A DNA stretch of 64,000 nucleotides. It comes from Argentina anserina (taxonomy: Eukaryota > Streptophyta > Magnoliopsida > Rosales > Rosaceae). The position numbers were made by a program, and so were the translations under genes. The stretch covers positions 310,001-374,000 of the forward strand of contig NW_026089527.1 in the NCBI RefSeq assembly GCF_933775445.1. The letters run 5' to 3'. Every line of letters begins with the position of its first letter. The first letter of the stretch is position 1. Under the pieces are notes generated by a model. It saw only the letters and a program-made list of their open reading frames with translations. It was not told the origin of the DNA and did not search any database. Shown here in pieces: positions 1 to 15,119 of the stretch.

Positions 1-899
1 AGTAAAGATACGGAAACGATGTAAAGATACACAATTGGAATAGTAAAGATACGCAAACGATGTAAAGATACTCAGTTTGAAAGAAACACACTCCCATACT
101 TGCAAAACTCTCAAATTCAATAGAAACTCGCATCAGAAAGCCTTACAGAAAGATACTCAAACGAGAAATGAAAAGATACACATTTGGAATAGTAAAGATA
201 CGCAAACGATGTAAAGATACACAATTGGAATAGTAAACATACGCAAACGATGTAAAGATACTCAGTTTGAAAGAAACACACTCCCACACTTGCAAAACTC
301 TCAAATTCAATAGAAACTCGCATCAGAAGCCTTACAGAAAGATACTCAAACGAGAAATGAAAAGATACACAATTGGAATAGTAAAGATACGCAAACGATT
401 TAAAGATACACAATTGGAATAGTAAAGATACGCAAACGATGTAAAGATACTCAGTTTGAAAGAAACACACTCCCACACTTGCAAAACTCTCAAATACAAT
501 AGAAACTCGCATCACAAGCCTTACAGAAAGATACTCAAACGAGAAATGAAAAGATACACAATTGGAATAGTAAAGATACGCAAACGATGTAAAGATACAC
601 AATTGGAATAGTAAAGATACGCAAACGATGTAAAGATACTCAGTTTGAAAGAAACACACTCCCACACTTGCAAAACTCTCAAATTCAATAGAAACTCGCA
701 TCAGAAAGCCTTACAGAAAGATACTCAAACGAGAAATGAAAAGATACTGAATTGGAATAGTAAAGATACGCAAACGATTTAAAGATACACAATTGGAATA
801 GTAAACATACGCAAACGATGTAAAGATACTCAGTTTGAAAGAAACACACTCCCACACTTGCAAAACTCTCAAATTCAATAGAAACTCGCATCAGAAGAC

Positions 900-3800
900 T
901 TAAAGAAAGATACTCAAACGAGAAATGAAAAGATACACAATTGGAATAGTAAAGATACGCAAACGATGTAAAGATACACAATTGGAATAGTAAAGATACG
1001 CAAACGATGTAAAGATACACAATTGGAATAGTAAAGATACGCAAACGATGTAAAGATACTCAGTTTGAAAGAAACACACTCCCACACTTGCAAAACTCTC
1101 AAATACAATAGAAACTCGCATCAGAAGCCTTACAGAAAGATACTCAAACGAGAAAAGAAAAGATACACAATTGGAATAGTAAAGATACGCAAACGATGAA
1201 AAGATACACAATTGGAATAGTAAACATACGCAAACGATGTAAAGATACTCAGTTTGAAAGAAACACACTCCCACACTTGCAAAACTCTGAAATTCAATAG
1301 AAACTCGCATCAGAAAGCCTTACAGAAAGATACTCAAACGAGAAATGAAAAGATACTGAATTGGAATAGTAAAGATACGCAAACGATGTAAAGATACACA
1401 ATTGGGATAGTAAAGATACGCAAACGATGTAAAGATACACAATTGGAATAGTAAAGATACGGAAACGATGTAAAGATACACAATTGGAATAGTAAAGATA
1501 CGCAAACGATGTAAAGATACTCAGTTTGAAAGAAACACACTCCCACACTTGCAAAACTCTCAAATTCAATAGAAACTCGCATCAGAAGACTTACAGAAAG
1601 ATACTCAAACGAGAAATGAAAAGATACACAATTGGAATAGTAAAGATACGCAAACGATGTAAAGATACACAATTGGAATAGTATAGATACGCAAACGATG
1701 TAAAGATACACAATTGGAATAGTAAAGATACGCAAACGATGTAAAGATACTCAGTTTGAAAGAAACACACTCCCACACTTGCAAAACTCTCAAATACAAT
1801 AGAAACTCGCATCAGAAGCCTTACAGAAAGATACTCAAACGAGAAAAGAAAAGATACACAATTGGAATAGTAAAGATACGCAAACGATGTAAAGATACAC
1901 AATTGGAATAGTAAACATACGCAAACGATGTAAAGATACTCAGTTTGAAAGAAACACACTCCCACACTTGCAAAACTCTGAAATTCAATAGAAACTCGCA
2001 TCAGAAAGCCTTACAGAAAGATACTCAAACGAGAAATGAAAAGATACTGAATTGGAATAGTAAAGATACGCAAACGATGTAAAGATACACAATTGGAATA
2101 GTAAAGATACCCAAACGATGTAAAGATACACAATTGGAATAGTAAAGATACGGAAACGATGTAAAGATACACAATTGGAATAGTAAAGATACGCAAACGA
2201 TGTAAAGATACTCAGTTTGAAAGAAACACACTCCCACACTTGCAAAACTCTCAAATTCAATAGAAACTCGCATCAGAAAGCCTTACAGAAAGATACTCAA
2301 ACGAGAAATGAAAAGATACACATTTGGAATAGTAAAGATACGCAAACGATGTAAAGATACACAATTGGAATAGTAAACATACGCAAACGATGTAAAGATA
2401 CTCAGTTTGAAAGAAACACACTCCCACACTTGCAAAACTCTCAAATTCAATAGAAACTCGCATCAGAAGCCTTACAGAAAGATACTCAAACGAGAAATGA
2501 AAAGATACACAATTGGAATAGTAAAGATACGCAAACGATGTAAAGATACACAATTGGAATAGTAAAGATACGCAAACGATGAAAAGATACACAATTGGAA
2601 TAGTAAACATACGCAAACGATGTAAAGATACTCAGTTTGAAAGAAACACACTCCCACACTTGCAAAACTCTGAAATTCAATAGAAACTCGCATCAGAAAG
2701 CCTTACAGAAAGATACTCAAACGAGAAATGAAAAGATACTGAATTGGAATAGTAAAGATACGCAAACGATGTAAAGATACACAATTGGGATAGTAAAGAT
2801 ACGCAAACGATGTAAAGATACACAATTGGAATAGTAAAGATACGGAAACGATGTAAAGATACACAATTGGAATAGTAAAGATACGCAAACGATGTAAAGA
2901 TACTCAGTTTGAAAGAAAAACACTCCCACACTTGCAAAACTCTCAAATTCAATATAAACTCGCATCAGAAGACTTACAGAAAGATACTCAAACGAGAAAT
3001 GAAAAGATACACAATTGGAATAGTAAAGATACGCAAACGATGTAAAGATACACAATTGGAATAGTAAAGATACGCAAACGATGTAAAGATACACAATTGG
3101 AATAGTAAAGATACGCAAACGATGTAAAGATACTCAGTTTGAAAGAAACACACTCCCACACTTGCAAAACTCTCAAATACAATAGAAACTCGCATCAGAA
3201 GCCTTACAGAAAGATACTCAAACGAGAAAAGAAAAGATACACAATTGGAATAGTAAAGATACGCAAACGATGAAAAGATACACAATTGGAATAGTAAACA
3301 TACGCAAACGATGTAAAGATACTCAGTTTGAAAGAAACACACTCCCACACTTGCAAAACTCTGAAATTCAATAGAAACTCGCATCAGAAAGCCTTACAGA
3401 AAGATACTCAAACGAGAAATGAAAAGATACTGAATTGGAATAGTAAAGATACGCAAACGATGTAAAGATACACAATTGGAATAGTAAAGATACCCAAACG
3501 ATGTAAAGATACACAATTGGAATAGTAAAGATACGGAAACGATGTAAAGATACACAATTGGAATAGTAAAGATACGCAAACGATGTAAAGATACTCAGTT
3601 TGAAAGAAACACACTCCCACACTTGCAAAACTCTCAAATTCAATAGAAACTCGCATCAGAAAGCCTTACAGAAAGATACTCAAACGAGAAATGAAAAGAT
3701 ACACATTTGGAATAGTAAAGATACGCAAACGATGTAAAGATACACAATTGGAATAGTAAACATACGCAAACGATGTAAAGATACTCAGTTTGAAAGAAAC

Positions 3801-6800
3801 ACACTCCCACACTTGCAAAACTCTCAAATTCAATAGAAACTCGCATCAGAAGCCTTACAGAAAGATACTCAAACGAGAAATGAAAAGATACACAATTGGA
3901 ATAGTAAAGATACGCAAACGATGTAAAGATACACAATTGGAATAGTAAAGATACGCAAACGATGAAAAGATACACAATTGGAATAGTAAACATACGCAAA
4001 CGATGTAAAGATACTCAGTTTGAAAGAAACACACTCCCACACTTGCAAAACTCTCAAATTCAATAGAAACTCGCATCAGAAGACTTAAAGAAAGATACTC
4101 AAACGAGAAATGAAAAGATACACAATTGGAATAGTAAAGATACGCAAACGATGTAAAGATACACAATTGGAATAGTAAAGATACGCAAACGATGTAAAGA
4201 TACACAATTGGAATAGTAAAGATACGCAAACGATGTAAAGATACTCAGTTTGAAAGAAACACACTCCCACACTTGCAAAACTCTCAAATACAATAGAAAC
4301 TCGCATCAGAAGCCTTACAGAAAGATACTCAAACGAGAAAAGAAAAGATACACAATTGGAATAGTAAAGATACGCAAACGATGAAAAGATACACAATTGG
4401 AATAGTAAACATACGCAAACGATGTAAAGATACTCAGTTTGAAAGAAACACACTCCCACACTTGCAAAACTCTGAAATTCAATAGAAACTCGCATCAGAA
4501 AGCCTTACAGAAAGATACTCAAACGAGAAATGAAAAGATACTGAATTGGAATAGTAAAGATACGCAAACGATGTAAAGATACACAATTGGGATAGTAAAG
4601 ATACGCAAACGATGTAAAGATACACAATTGGAATAGTAAAGATACGGAAACGATGTAAAGATACACAATTGGAATAGTAAAGATACGCAAACGATGTAAA
4701 GATACTCAGTTTGAAAGAAACACACTCCCACACTTGCAAAACTCTCAAATTCAATAGAAACTCGCATCAGAAGACTTACAGAAAGATACTCAAACGAGAA
4801 ATGAAAAGATACACAATTGGAATAGTAAAGATACGCAAACGATGTAAAGATACACAATTGGAATAGTAAAGATACGCAAACGATGTAAAGATACACAATT
4901 GGAATAGTAAAGATACGCAAACGATGTAAAGATACTCAGTTTGAAAGAAACACACTCCCACACTTGCAAAACTCTCAAATACAATAGAAACTCGCATCAG
5001 AAGCCTTACAGAAAGATACTCAAACGAGAAAAGAAAAGATACACAATTGGAATAGTAAAGATACGCAAACGATGAAAAGATACACAATTGGAATAGTAAA
5101 CATACGCAAACGATGTAAAGATACTCAGTTTGAAAGAAACACACTCCCACACTTGCAAAACTCTGAAATTCAATAGAAACTCGCATCAGAAAGCCTTACA
5201 GAAAGATACTCAAACGAGAAATGAAAAGATACTGAATTGGAATAGTAAAGATACGCAAACGATGTAAAGATACACAATTGGAATAGTAAAGATACCCAAA
5301 CGATGTAAAGATACACAATTGGAATAGTAAAGATACGCAAACGATGTAAAGATACACAATTGGAATAGTAAAGATACGCAAACGATGTAAAGATACTCAG
5401 TTTGAAAGAAACACACTCCCACACTTGCAAAACTCTCAAATTCAATAGAAACTCGCATCAGAAAGCCTTACAGAAAGATACTCAAACGAGAAATGAAAAG
5501 ATACACATTTGGAATAGTAAAGATACGCAAACGATGTAAAGATACACAATTGGAATAGTAAACATACGCAAACGATGTAAAGATACTCAGTTTGAAAGAA
5601 ACACACTCCCACACTTGCAAAACTCTCAAATTCAATAGAAACTCGCATCAGAAGCCTTACAGAAAGATACTCAAACGAGAAATGAAAAGATACACAATTG
5701 GAATAGTAAAGATACGCAAACGATGTAAAGATACACAATTGGAATAGTAAAGATACGCAAACGATGAAAAGATACACAATTGGAATAGTAAACATACGCA
5801 AACGATGTAAAGAAACTCAGTTTGAAAGAAACACACTCCCACACTTGCAAAACTCTGAAATTCAATAGAAACTCGCATCAGAAAGCCTTACAGAAAGATA
5901 CTCAAACGAGAAATGAAAAGATACTGAATTGGAATAGTAAAGATACGCAAACGATGTAAAGATACACAATTGGGATAGTAAAGATACGCAAACGATGTAA
6001 AGATACACAATTGGAATAGTAAAGATACGGAAACGATGTAAAGATACACAATTGGAATAGTAAAGATACGCAAACGATGTAAAGATACTCAGTTTGAAAG
6101 AAACACACTCCCACACTTGCAAAACTCTCAAATTCAATAGAAACTCGCATCAGAAGACTTACAGAAAGATACTCAAACGAGAAATGAAAAGATACACAAT
6201 TGGAATAGTAAAGATACGCAAACGATGTAAAGATACACAATTGGAATAGTAAAGATACGCAAACGATGTAAAGATACACAATTGGAATAGTAAAGATACG
6301 CAAACGATGTAAAGATACTCAGTTTGAAAGAAACACACTCCCACACTTGCAAAACTCTCAAATACAATAGAAACTCGCATCAGAAGCCTTACAGAAAGAT
6401 ACTCAAACGAGAAAAGAAAAGATACACAATTGGAATAGTAAAGATACGCAAACGATGAAAAGATACACAATTGGAATAGTAAACATACGCAAACGATGTA
6501 AAGATACTCAGTTTGAAAGAAACACACTCCCACACTTGCAAAACTCTGAAATTCAATAGAAACTCGCATCAGAAAGCCTTACAGAAAGATACTCAAACGA
6601 GAAATGAAAAGATACTGAATTGGAATAGTAAAGATACGCAAACGATGTAAAGATACACAATTGGAATAGTAAAGATACCCAAACGATGTAAAGATACACA
6701 ATTGGAATAGTAAAGATACGGAAACGATGTAAAGATACACAATTGGAATAGTAAAGATACGCAAACGATGTAAAGATACTCAGTTTGAAAGAAACACACT

Positions 6801-8207
6801 CCCACACTTGCAAAACTCTCAAATTCAATAGAAACTCGCATCAGAAAGCCTTACAGAAAGATACTCAAACGAGAAATGAAAAGATACACATTTGGAATAG
6901 TAAAGATACGCAAACGATGTAAAGATACACAATTGGAATAGTAAACATACGCAAACGATGTAAAGATACTCAGTTTGAAAGAAACACACTCCCACACTTG
7001 CAAAACTCTCAAATTCAATAGAAACTCGCATCAGAAGCCTTACAGAAAGATACTCAAACGAGAAATGAAAAGATACACAATTGGAATAGTAAAGATACGC
7101 AAACGATGTAAAGATACACAATTGGAATAGTAAAGATACGCAAACGATGAAAAGATACACAATTGGAATAGTAAACATACGCAAACGATGTAAAGATACT
7201 CAGTTTGAAAGAAACACACTCCCACACTTGCAAAACTCTGAAATTCAATAGAAACTCGCATCAGAAAGCCTTACAGAAAGATACTCAAACGAGAAATGAA
7301 AAGATACTGAATTGGAATAGTAAAGATACGCAAACGATGTAAAGATACACAATTGGGATAGTAAAGATACGCAAACGATGTAAAGATACACAATTGGAAT
7401 AGTAAAGATACGGAAACGATGTAAAGATACACAATTGGAATAGTAAAGATACGCAAACGATGTAAAGATACTCAGTTTGAAAGAAACACACTCCCACACT
7501 TGCAAAACTCTCAAATTCAATAGAAACTCGCATCAGAAGACTTACAGAAAGATACTCAAACGAGAAATGAAAAGATACACAATTGGAATAGTAAAGATAC
7601 GCAAACGATGTAAAGATACACAATTGGAATAGTAAAGATACGCAAACGATGTAAAGATACACAATTGGAATAGTAAAGATACGCAAACGATGTAAAGATA
7701 CTCAGTTTGAAAGAAACACACTCCCACACTTGCAAAACTCTCAAATACAATAGAAACTCGCATCAGAAGCCTTACAGAAAGATACTCAAACGAGAAAAGA
7801 AAAGATACACAATTGGAATAGTAAAGATACGCAAACGATGAAAAGATACACAATTGGAATAGTAAACATACGCAAACGATGTAAAGATACTCAGTTTGAA
7901 AGAAACACACTCCCACACTTGCAAAACTCTGAAATTCAATAGAAACTCGCATCAGAAAGCCTTACAGAAAGATACTCAAACGAGAAATGAAAAGATACTG
8001 AATTGGAATAGTAAAGATACGCAAACGATGTAAAGATACACAATTGGAATAGTAAAGATACCCAAACGATGTAAAGATACACAATTGGAATAGTAAAGAT
8101 ACGGAAACGATGTAAAGATACACAATTGGAATAGTAAAGATACGCAAACGATGTAAAGATACTCAGTTTGAAAGAAACACACTCCCACACTTGCAAAACT
8201 CTCAAAT
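900..8207 (+). repeat. Higher-order repeat block A (1383-bp unit and 1802-bp variant)
   Basis: Diagnostic monomers recur at fixed spacing. Units in one arbitrary phase are 2257-3639 (1383 bp), 3640-5441 (1802 bp), 5442-6824 (1383 bp) and 6825-8207 (1383 bp). A partial 1802-type unit lies at about 900-2256. A 1383-bp unit is six monomers, about 691 + 692 bp, including two n = 4 monomers. The 1802-bp form carries an extra 419 bp (two monomers). Copies differ at only a few bases; for example, position 5813 reads AAAGAAACTC where other copies read AAAGATACTC. Recent unequal exchange or conversion is the likely cause. Confidence 0.88.
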
Positions 8208-9220
8208 TCAATAGAAACTCGCATCAGAAAGCCTTACAGAAAGATACTCAAACGAGAAATGAAAAGATACACATTTGGAATAGTAAAGATACGCAAACGA
8301 TGTAAAGATACACAATTGGAATAGTAAACATACGCAAACGATGTAAAGATACTCAGTTTGAAAGAAACACACTCCCACACTTGCAAAACTCTCAAATTCA
8401 ATAGAAACTCGCATCAGAAGCCTTACAGAAAGATACTCAAACGAGAAATGAAAAGATACACAATTGGAATAGTAAAGATACGCAAACGATTTAAAGATAC
8501 ACAATTGGAATAGTAAAGATACGCAAACGATGTAAAGATACTCAGTTTGAAAGAAACACACTCCCACACTTGCAAAACTCTCAAATACAATAGAAACTCG
8601 CATCACAAGCCTTACAGAAAGATACTCAAACGAGAAATGAAAAGATACACAATTGGAATAGTAAAGATACGGAAACGATGTAAAGATACACAATTGGAAT
8701 AGTAAAGATACGCAAACGATGTAAAGATACTCAGTTTGAAAGAAACACACTCCCACACTTGCAAAACTCTCAAATTCAATAGAAACTCGCATCAGAAAGC
8801 CTTACAGAAAGATACTCAAAGGAGAAATGAAAAGATACACAATTGGAATAGTAAAGATACGCAAACGATGTAAAGATACACAATTGGAATAGTAAAGATA
8901 CGCAAACGATGTAAAGATACTCAGTTTGAAAGAAACACACTCCCACACTTGCAAAACTCTCAAATTCAATAGAAACTCGCATCAGAAGACTTACAGAAAG
9001 ATACTCAAACGAGAAATGAAAAAATACACAATTGGAATAGTAAAGATACGCAAACGATGTAAAGATACACAATTGGAATAGTAAAGATACGCAAACGATG
9101 TAAAGATACACAATTGGAATAGTAAAGATACGCAAACGATGTAAAGATACTCAGTTTGAAAGAAACACACTCCCACACTTGCAAAACTCTCAAATTCAAT
9201 AGAAACTCGCATCAGAAGAC

Positions 9221-11376
9221 TTACAGAAAGATACTCAAACGAGAAATGAAAAGATACACAATTGGAATAGTAAAGATACGCAAACGATGTAAAGATACAC
9301 AATTGGAATAGTAAAGATACGCAAACGATGTAAAGATACACAATTGGAATAGTAAAGATACGCAAACGATGTAAAGATACTCAGTTTGAAAGAAACACAC
9401 TCCCACACTTGCAAAACTCTCAAATACAATAGAAACTCGCATCAGAAGCCTTACAGAAAGATACTCAAACGAGAAAAGAAAAGATACACAATTGGAATAG
9501 TAAAGATACGCAAACGATGAAAAGATACACAATTGGAATAGTAAACATACGCAAACGATGTAAAGATACTCAGTTTGAAAGAAACACACTCCCACACTTG
9601 CAAAACTCTGAAATTCAATAGAAACTCGCATCAGAAAGCCTTACAGAAAGATACTCAAACGAGAAATGAAAAGATACTGAATTGGAATAGTAAAGATACG
9701 CAAACGATGTAAAGATACACAATTGGAATAGTAAAGATACGCAAACGATGTAAAGATACACAATTGGAATAGTAAAGATACGGAAACGATGTAAAGATAC
9801 ACAATTGGAATAGTAAAGATACGCAAACGATGTAAAGATACACAATTGGAATAGTAAAGATACGCAAACGATGTAAAGATACTCAGTTTGAAAGAAACAC
9901 ACTCCCACACTTGCAAAACTCTCAAATTCAATAGAAACTCGCATCAGAAGACTTACAGAAAGATACTCAAACGAGAAATGAAAAGATACACAATTGGAAT
10001 AGTAAAGATACGCAAACGATGTAAAGATACACAATTGGAATAGTAAAGATACGCAAACGATGTAAAGATACACAATTGGAATAGTAAAGATACGCAAACG
10101 ATGTAAAGATACTCAGTTTGAAAGAAACACACTCCCACACTTGCAAAACTCTCAAATACAATAGAAACTCGCATCAGAAGCCTTACAGAAAGATACTCAA
10201 ACGAGAAAAGAAAAGATACACAATTGGAATAGTAAAGATACGCAAACGATGAAAAGATACACAATTGGAATAGTAAACATACGCAAACGATGTAAAGATA
10301 CTCAGTTTGAAAGAAACACACTCCCACACTTGCAAAACTCTGAAATTCAATAGAAACTCGCATCAGAAAGCCTTACAGAAAGATACTCAAACGAGAAATG
10401 AAAAGATACTGAATTGGAATAGTAAAGATACGCAAACGATGTAAAGATACACAATTGGAATAGTAAAGATACGCAAACGATGTAAAGATACACAATTGGA
10501 ATAGTAAAGATACGGAAACGATGTAAAGATACACAATTGGAATAGTAAAGATACGCAAACGATGTAAAGATACACAATTGGAATAGTAAAGATACGCAAA
10601 CGATGTAAAGATACTCAGTTTGAAAGAAACACACTCCCACACTTGCAAAACTCTCAAATTCAATAGAAACTCGCATCAGAAGACTTACAGAAAGATACTC
10701 AAACGAGAAATGAAAAGATACACAATTGGAATAGTAAAGATACGCAAACGATGTAAAGATACACAATTGGAATAGTAAAGATACGCAAACGATGTAAAGA
10801 TACACAATTGGAATAGTAAAGATACGCAAACGATGTAAAGATACTCAGTTTGAAAGAAACACACTCCCACACTTGCAAAACTCTCAAATACAATAGAAAC
10901 TCGCATCAGAAGCCTTACAGAAAGATACTCAAACGAGAAAAGAAAAGATACACAATTGGAATAGTAAAGATACGCAAACGATGAAAAGATACACAATTGG
11001 AATAGTAAACATACGCAAACGATGTAAAGATACTCAGTTTGAAAGAAACACACTCCCACACTTGCAAAACTCTGAAATTCAATAGAAACTCGCATCAGAA
11101 AGCCTTACAGAAAGATACTCAAACGAGAAATGAAAAGATACTGAATTGGAATAGTAAAGATACGCAAACGATGTAAAGATACACAATTGGAATAGTAAAG
11201 ATACGCAAACGATGTAAAGATACACAATTGGAATAGTAAAGATACGGAAACGATGTAAAGATACACAATTGGAATAGTAAAGATACGCAAACGATGTAAA
11301 GATACTCAATTTGAAAGAAACACACTCCCACACTTGCAAAACTCTTAAATTCAATAGAAACTCGCATCAGAAAGCC
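9221..11376 (+). repeat. Higher-order repeat block B (732-bp unit)
   Basis: Two units, 9221-9952 and 9953-10684, look identical by reading. A third, starting at 10685, matches until it loses one 41-bp subunit and continues as a 691-bp form. The 732-bp unit equals the 691-bp half-unit of block A plus one subunit, so it looks like a derivative of block A. Confidence 0.85.
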
Positions 11377-12200
11377 TTACAGAAAGATACTCAAACGAGA
11401 AATGAAAAAATACACATTTGGAATAGTAAAGATACGCAAACGATGTAAAGATACTCAGTTTGAAAGAAACACACTCCCACACTTGCAAAACTCTCAAATT
11501 CAATAGAAACTCGCATCAGAAAGCCTTACAGAAAGATACTCAAAGGAGAAATGAAAAGATACACAATTGGAATAGTAAAGATACGCAAACGATGTAAAGA
11601 TACACAATTGGAATAGTAAAGATACGCAAACGATGTAAAGATACTCAGTTTGAAAGAAACACACTCCCACACTTGCAAAACTCTCAAATTCAATAGAAAC
11701 TCGCATCAGAAGACTTACAGAAAGATACTCAAACGAGAAATGAAAAGATACACAATTGGAATAGTAAAGATACGCAAACGATGTAAAGATACACAATTGG
11801 AATAGTAAAGATACGCAAACGATGTAAAGATACACAATTGGAATAGTAAAGATACGCAAACGATGTAAAGATACTCAGTTTGAAAGAAACACACTCCCAC
11901 ACTTGCAAAACTCTGAAATTCAATAGAAACTCGCATCAGAAAGCCTTACAGAAAGATACTCAAACGAGAAATGAAAAGATACTGAATTGGAATAGTAAAG
12001 ATACGCAAACGATGTAAAGATACACAATTGGAATAGTAAAGATACGCAAACGATGTAAAGATACACAATTGGAATAGTAAAGATACGGAAACGATGTAAA
12101 GATACACAATTGGAATAGTAAAGATACGCAAACGATGTAAAGATACTCAATTTGAAAGAAACACACTCCCACACTTGCAAAACTCTTAAATTCAATAGAA
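11079..12200 (+). repeat. 841-bp spaced duplication of an n = 4 monomer
   Basis: An n = 4 monomer with the private variants ACTCAATTTGAAAG and CTCTTAAATTC occurs at 11079-11359 and again at 11920-12200, exactly 841 bp apart. The shared private changes show common descent. The sequence after each copy then differs, so the duplication was later rearranged. Confidence 0.75.
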
Positions 12201-14054
12201 ACTCGCATCAGAAAGCCTTACAGAAAGATACTCAAACGAGAAATGAAAAGATACACATTTGGAATAGTAAAGATACGCAAACGATGTAAAGATACACAAT
12301 TGGAATAGTAAACATACGCAAACGATGTAAAGATACTCAGTTTGAAAGAAACACACTCCCACACTTGCAAAACTCTCAAATACAATAGAAACTCGCATCA
12401 GAAGCCTTACAGAAAGATACTCAAACGAGAAAAGAAAAGATACACAATTGGAATAGTAAAGATACGCAAACGATGTAAAGATACTCAGTTTGAAAGAAAC
12501 ACACTCCCACACTTGCAAAACTCTCAAATACAATAGAAACTCGCATCACAAGCCTTACAGAAAGATACTCAAACGAGAAATGAAAAGATACACAATTGTA
12601 ATAGTAAAGATACGCAAACGATGTAAAGATACACAATTGGAATAGTAAAGATACGCAAACGATGTAAAGATACTCAGTTTGAAAGAAACACACTCCCACA
12701 CTTGCAAAACTCTCAAATTCAATAGAAACTCGCATCAGAAAGCCTTACAGAAAGATACTCAAACGAGAAATGAAAAGATACTGAATTGGAATAGTAAAGA
12801 TACGCAAACGATTTAAAGATACACAATTGGAATAGTAAACATACGCAAACGATGTAAAGATACTCAGTTTGAAAGAAACACACTCCCACACTTGCAAAAC
12901 TCTCAAATACAATAGAAACTCGCATCACAAGCCTTACAGAAAGATACTCAAACGAGAAATGAAAAGATACACAATTGGAATAGTAAAGATACGCAAACGA
13001 TGTAAAGATACACAATTGTAATAGTAAAGATACGCAAACGATGTAAAGATACTCAGTTTGAAAGAAACACACTCCCACACTTGCAAAACTCTCAAATTCA
13101 ATAGAAACTCGCATCAGAAGACTTACAGAAAGATACTCAAACGAGAAATGAAAAGATACACAATTGGAATAGTAAAGATACGCAAACGATGTAAAGATAC
13201 ACAATTGGAATAGTAAAGATACGCAAACGATGAAAAGATACTGAATTGGAATAGTAAAGATACGCAAACGATGTAAAGATACACAATTGGAATAGTAAAG
13301 ATACGCAAACGATGTAAAGATACTCAGTTTGAAAGAAACACACTCCCACACTTGCAAAACTCTCAAATACAATAGAAACTCGCATCAGAAGCCTTACAGA
13401 AAGATACTCAAACGAGAAAAGAAAAGATACACAATTGGAATAGTAAACATACGCAAACGATGAAAAGATACACAATTGGAATAGTAAACATACGCAAACG
13501 ATGTAAAGATACTCAGTTTGAAAGAAACACACTCCCACACTTGCAAAACTCTGAAATTCAATAGAAACTCGCATCAGAAAGCCTTACAGAAAGATACTCA
13601 AACGAGAGATGAAAAGATACTGAATTGGAATAGTAAAGATACGCAAACGATGTAAAGATACACAATTGGAATAGTAAAGATACGCAAACGATGTAAAGAT
13701 ACACAATTGGAATAGTAAAGATACGGAAACGATGTAAAGATACACAATTGGAATAGTAAAGATACGCAAACGATGTAAAGATACTCAGTTTGAAAGAAAC
13801 ACACTCCCACACTTGCAAAACTCTCAAATTCAATAGAAACTCGCATCAGAAAGCCTTACAGAAAGATACTCAAACGAGAAATGAAAAGATACACATTTGG
13901 AATAGTAAAGATACGCAAACGATGTAAAGATACACAATTGGAATAGTAAAGATACGCAAACGATGTAAAGATACTCAGTTTGAAAGAAACACACTCCCAC
14001 ACTTGCAAAACTCTGAAATTCAATAGAAACTCGCATCAGAAAGCCTTACAGAAA

Positions 14055-14189
14055 GATACTCAAACGAGAAATGAAAAGATACACAATTGGAATAGTAAAG
14101 ATACGCAAACGAGAAATGAAAAGATACACAATTGGAATAGTAAAGATACGCAAACGAGAAATGAAAAGATACACAATTGGAATAGTAAA
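14055..14189 (+). repeat. 45-bp subunit variant, three tandem copies (locus 1)
   Basis: Here the usual 41-bp step is replaced by three 45-bp steps (14055-14099, 14100-14144, 14145-14189). Each starts GATAC(T/G)CAAACGAGAAATG and ends GGAATAGTAAA. The extra length comes from using the AACGAGAAATGAAAAGATAC junction of the core in place of AACGATGTAAAGATAC. Because 45 is a multiple of three it keeps a plus-strand frame open, which is a by-product. Confidence 0.9.
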
Positions 14190-14984
14190 GATACGCAAAC
14201 GATGTAAAGATACACAATTGGAATAGTAAAGATACGCAAACGATGTAAAGATACTCAGTTTGAAAGAAACACACTCCCACACTTGCAAAACTCTCAAATT
14301 CAATAGAAACTCGCATCAGAAGACTTACAGAAAGATACTCAAACGAGAAATGAAAAGATACACAATTGGAATAGTAAAGATACGCAAACGATGTAAAGAT
14401 ACACAATTGGAATAGTAAAGATACGCAAACGATGTAAAGATACTCAGTTTGAAAGAAACACACTCTCACACTTGCAAAACTCTCAAATACAATAGAAACT
14501 CGCATCAGAAGCCTTACAGAAAGATACTCAAACGACAAAAGAAAAGATACACAATTGGAATAGTAAAGATACGCAAACGATGAAAAGATACACAATTGGA
14601 ATAGTAAACATACGCAAACTATGTAAAGATACTCAGTTTGAAAGAAACACACTCCCACACTTGCAAAACTCTGAAATTCAATAGAAACTCGCATCAGAAA
14701 GCCTTACAGAAAGATACTCAAACGAGAAATGAAAAGATACTGAATTGGAATAGTAAAGATACGCAAACGATGTAAAGATACACAATTGGAATAGTAAAGA
14801 TACGCAAACGATGTAAAGATACACAATTGGAATAGTAAAGATACGGAAACGATGTAAAGATACACAATTGGAATAGTAAAGATACGCAAACGATGTAAAG
14901 ATACTCAGTTTGAAAGAAACACACTCCCACACTTGCAAAACTCTGAAATTCAATAGAAACTCGCATCAGAAAGCCTTACAGAAA

Positions 14985-15119
14985 GATACTCAAACGAAAA
15001 ATGAAAAGATACACAATTGGAATAGTAAAGATACGCAAACGAGAAATGAAAAGATACACAATTGGAATAGTAAAGATACGCAAACGAGAAATGAAAAGAT
15101 ACACAATTGGAATAGTAAA
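14985..15119 (+). repeat. 45-bp subunit variant, three tandem copies (locus 2)
   Basis: Copy of the 14055-14189 locus at +930. It has one private change, ACGAAAAATG instead of ACGAGAAATG, near 14997. Confidence 0.9.

Noticed and set aside
12342..12536. 64-codon plus-strand frames at 12342 and 42681
   Set aside because: Satellite monomer read-through with an n = 1 monomer; the same peptide appears wherever that monomer arrangement occurs.
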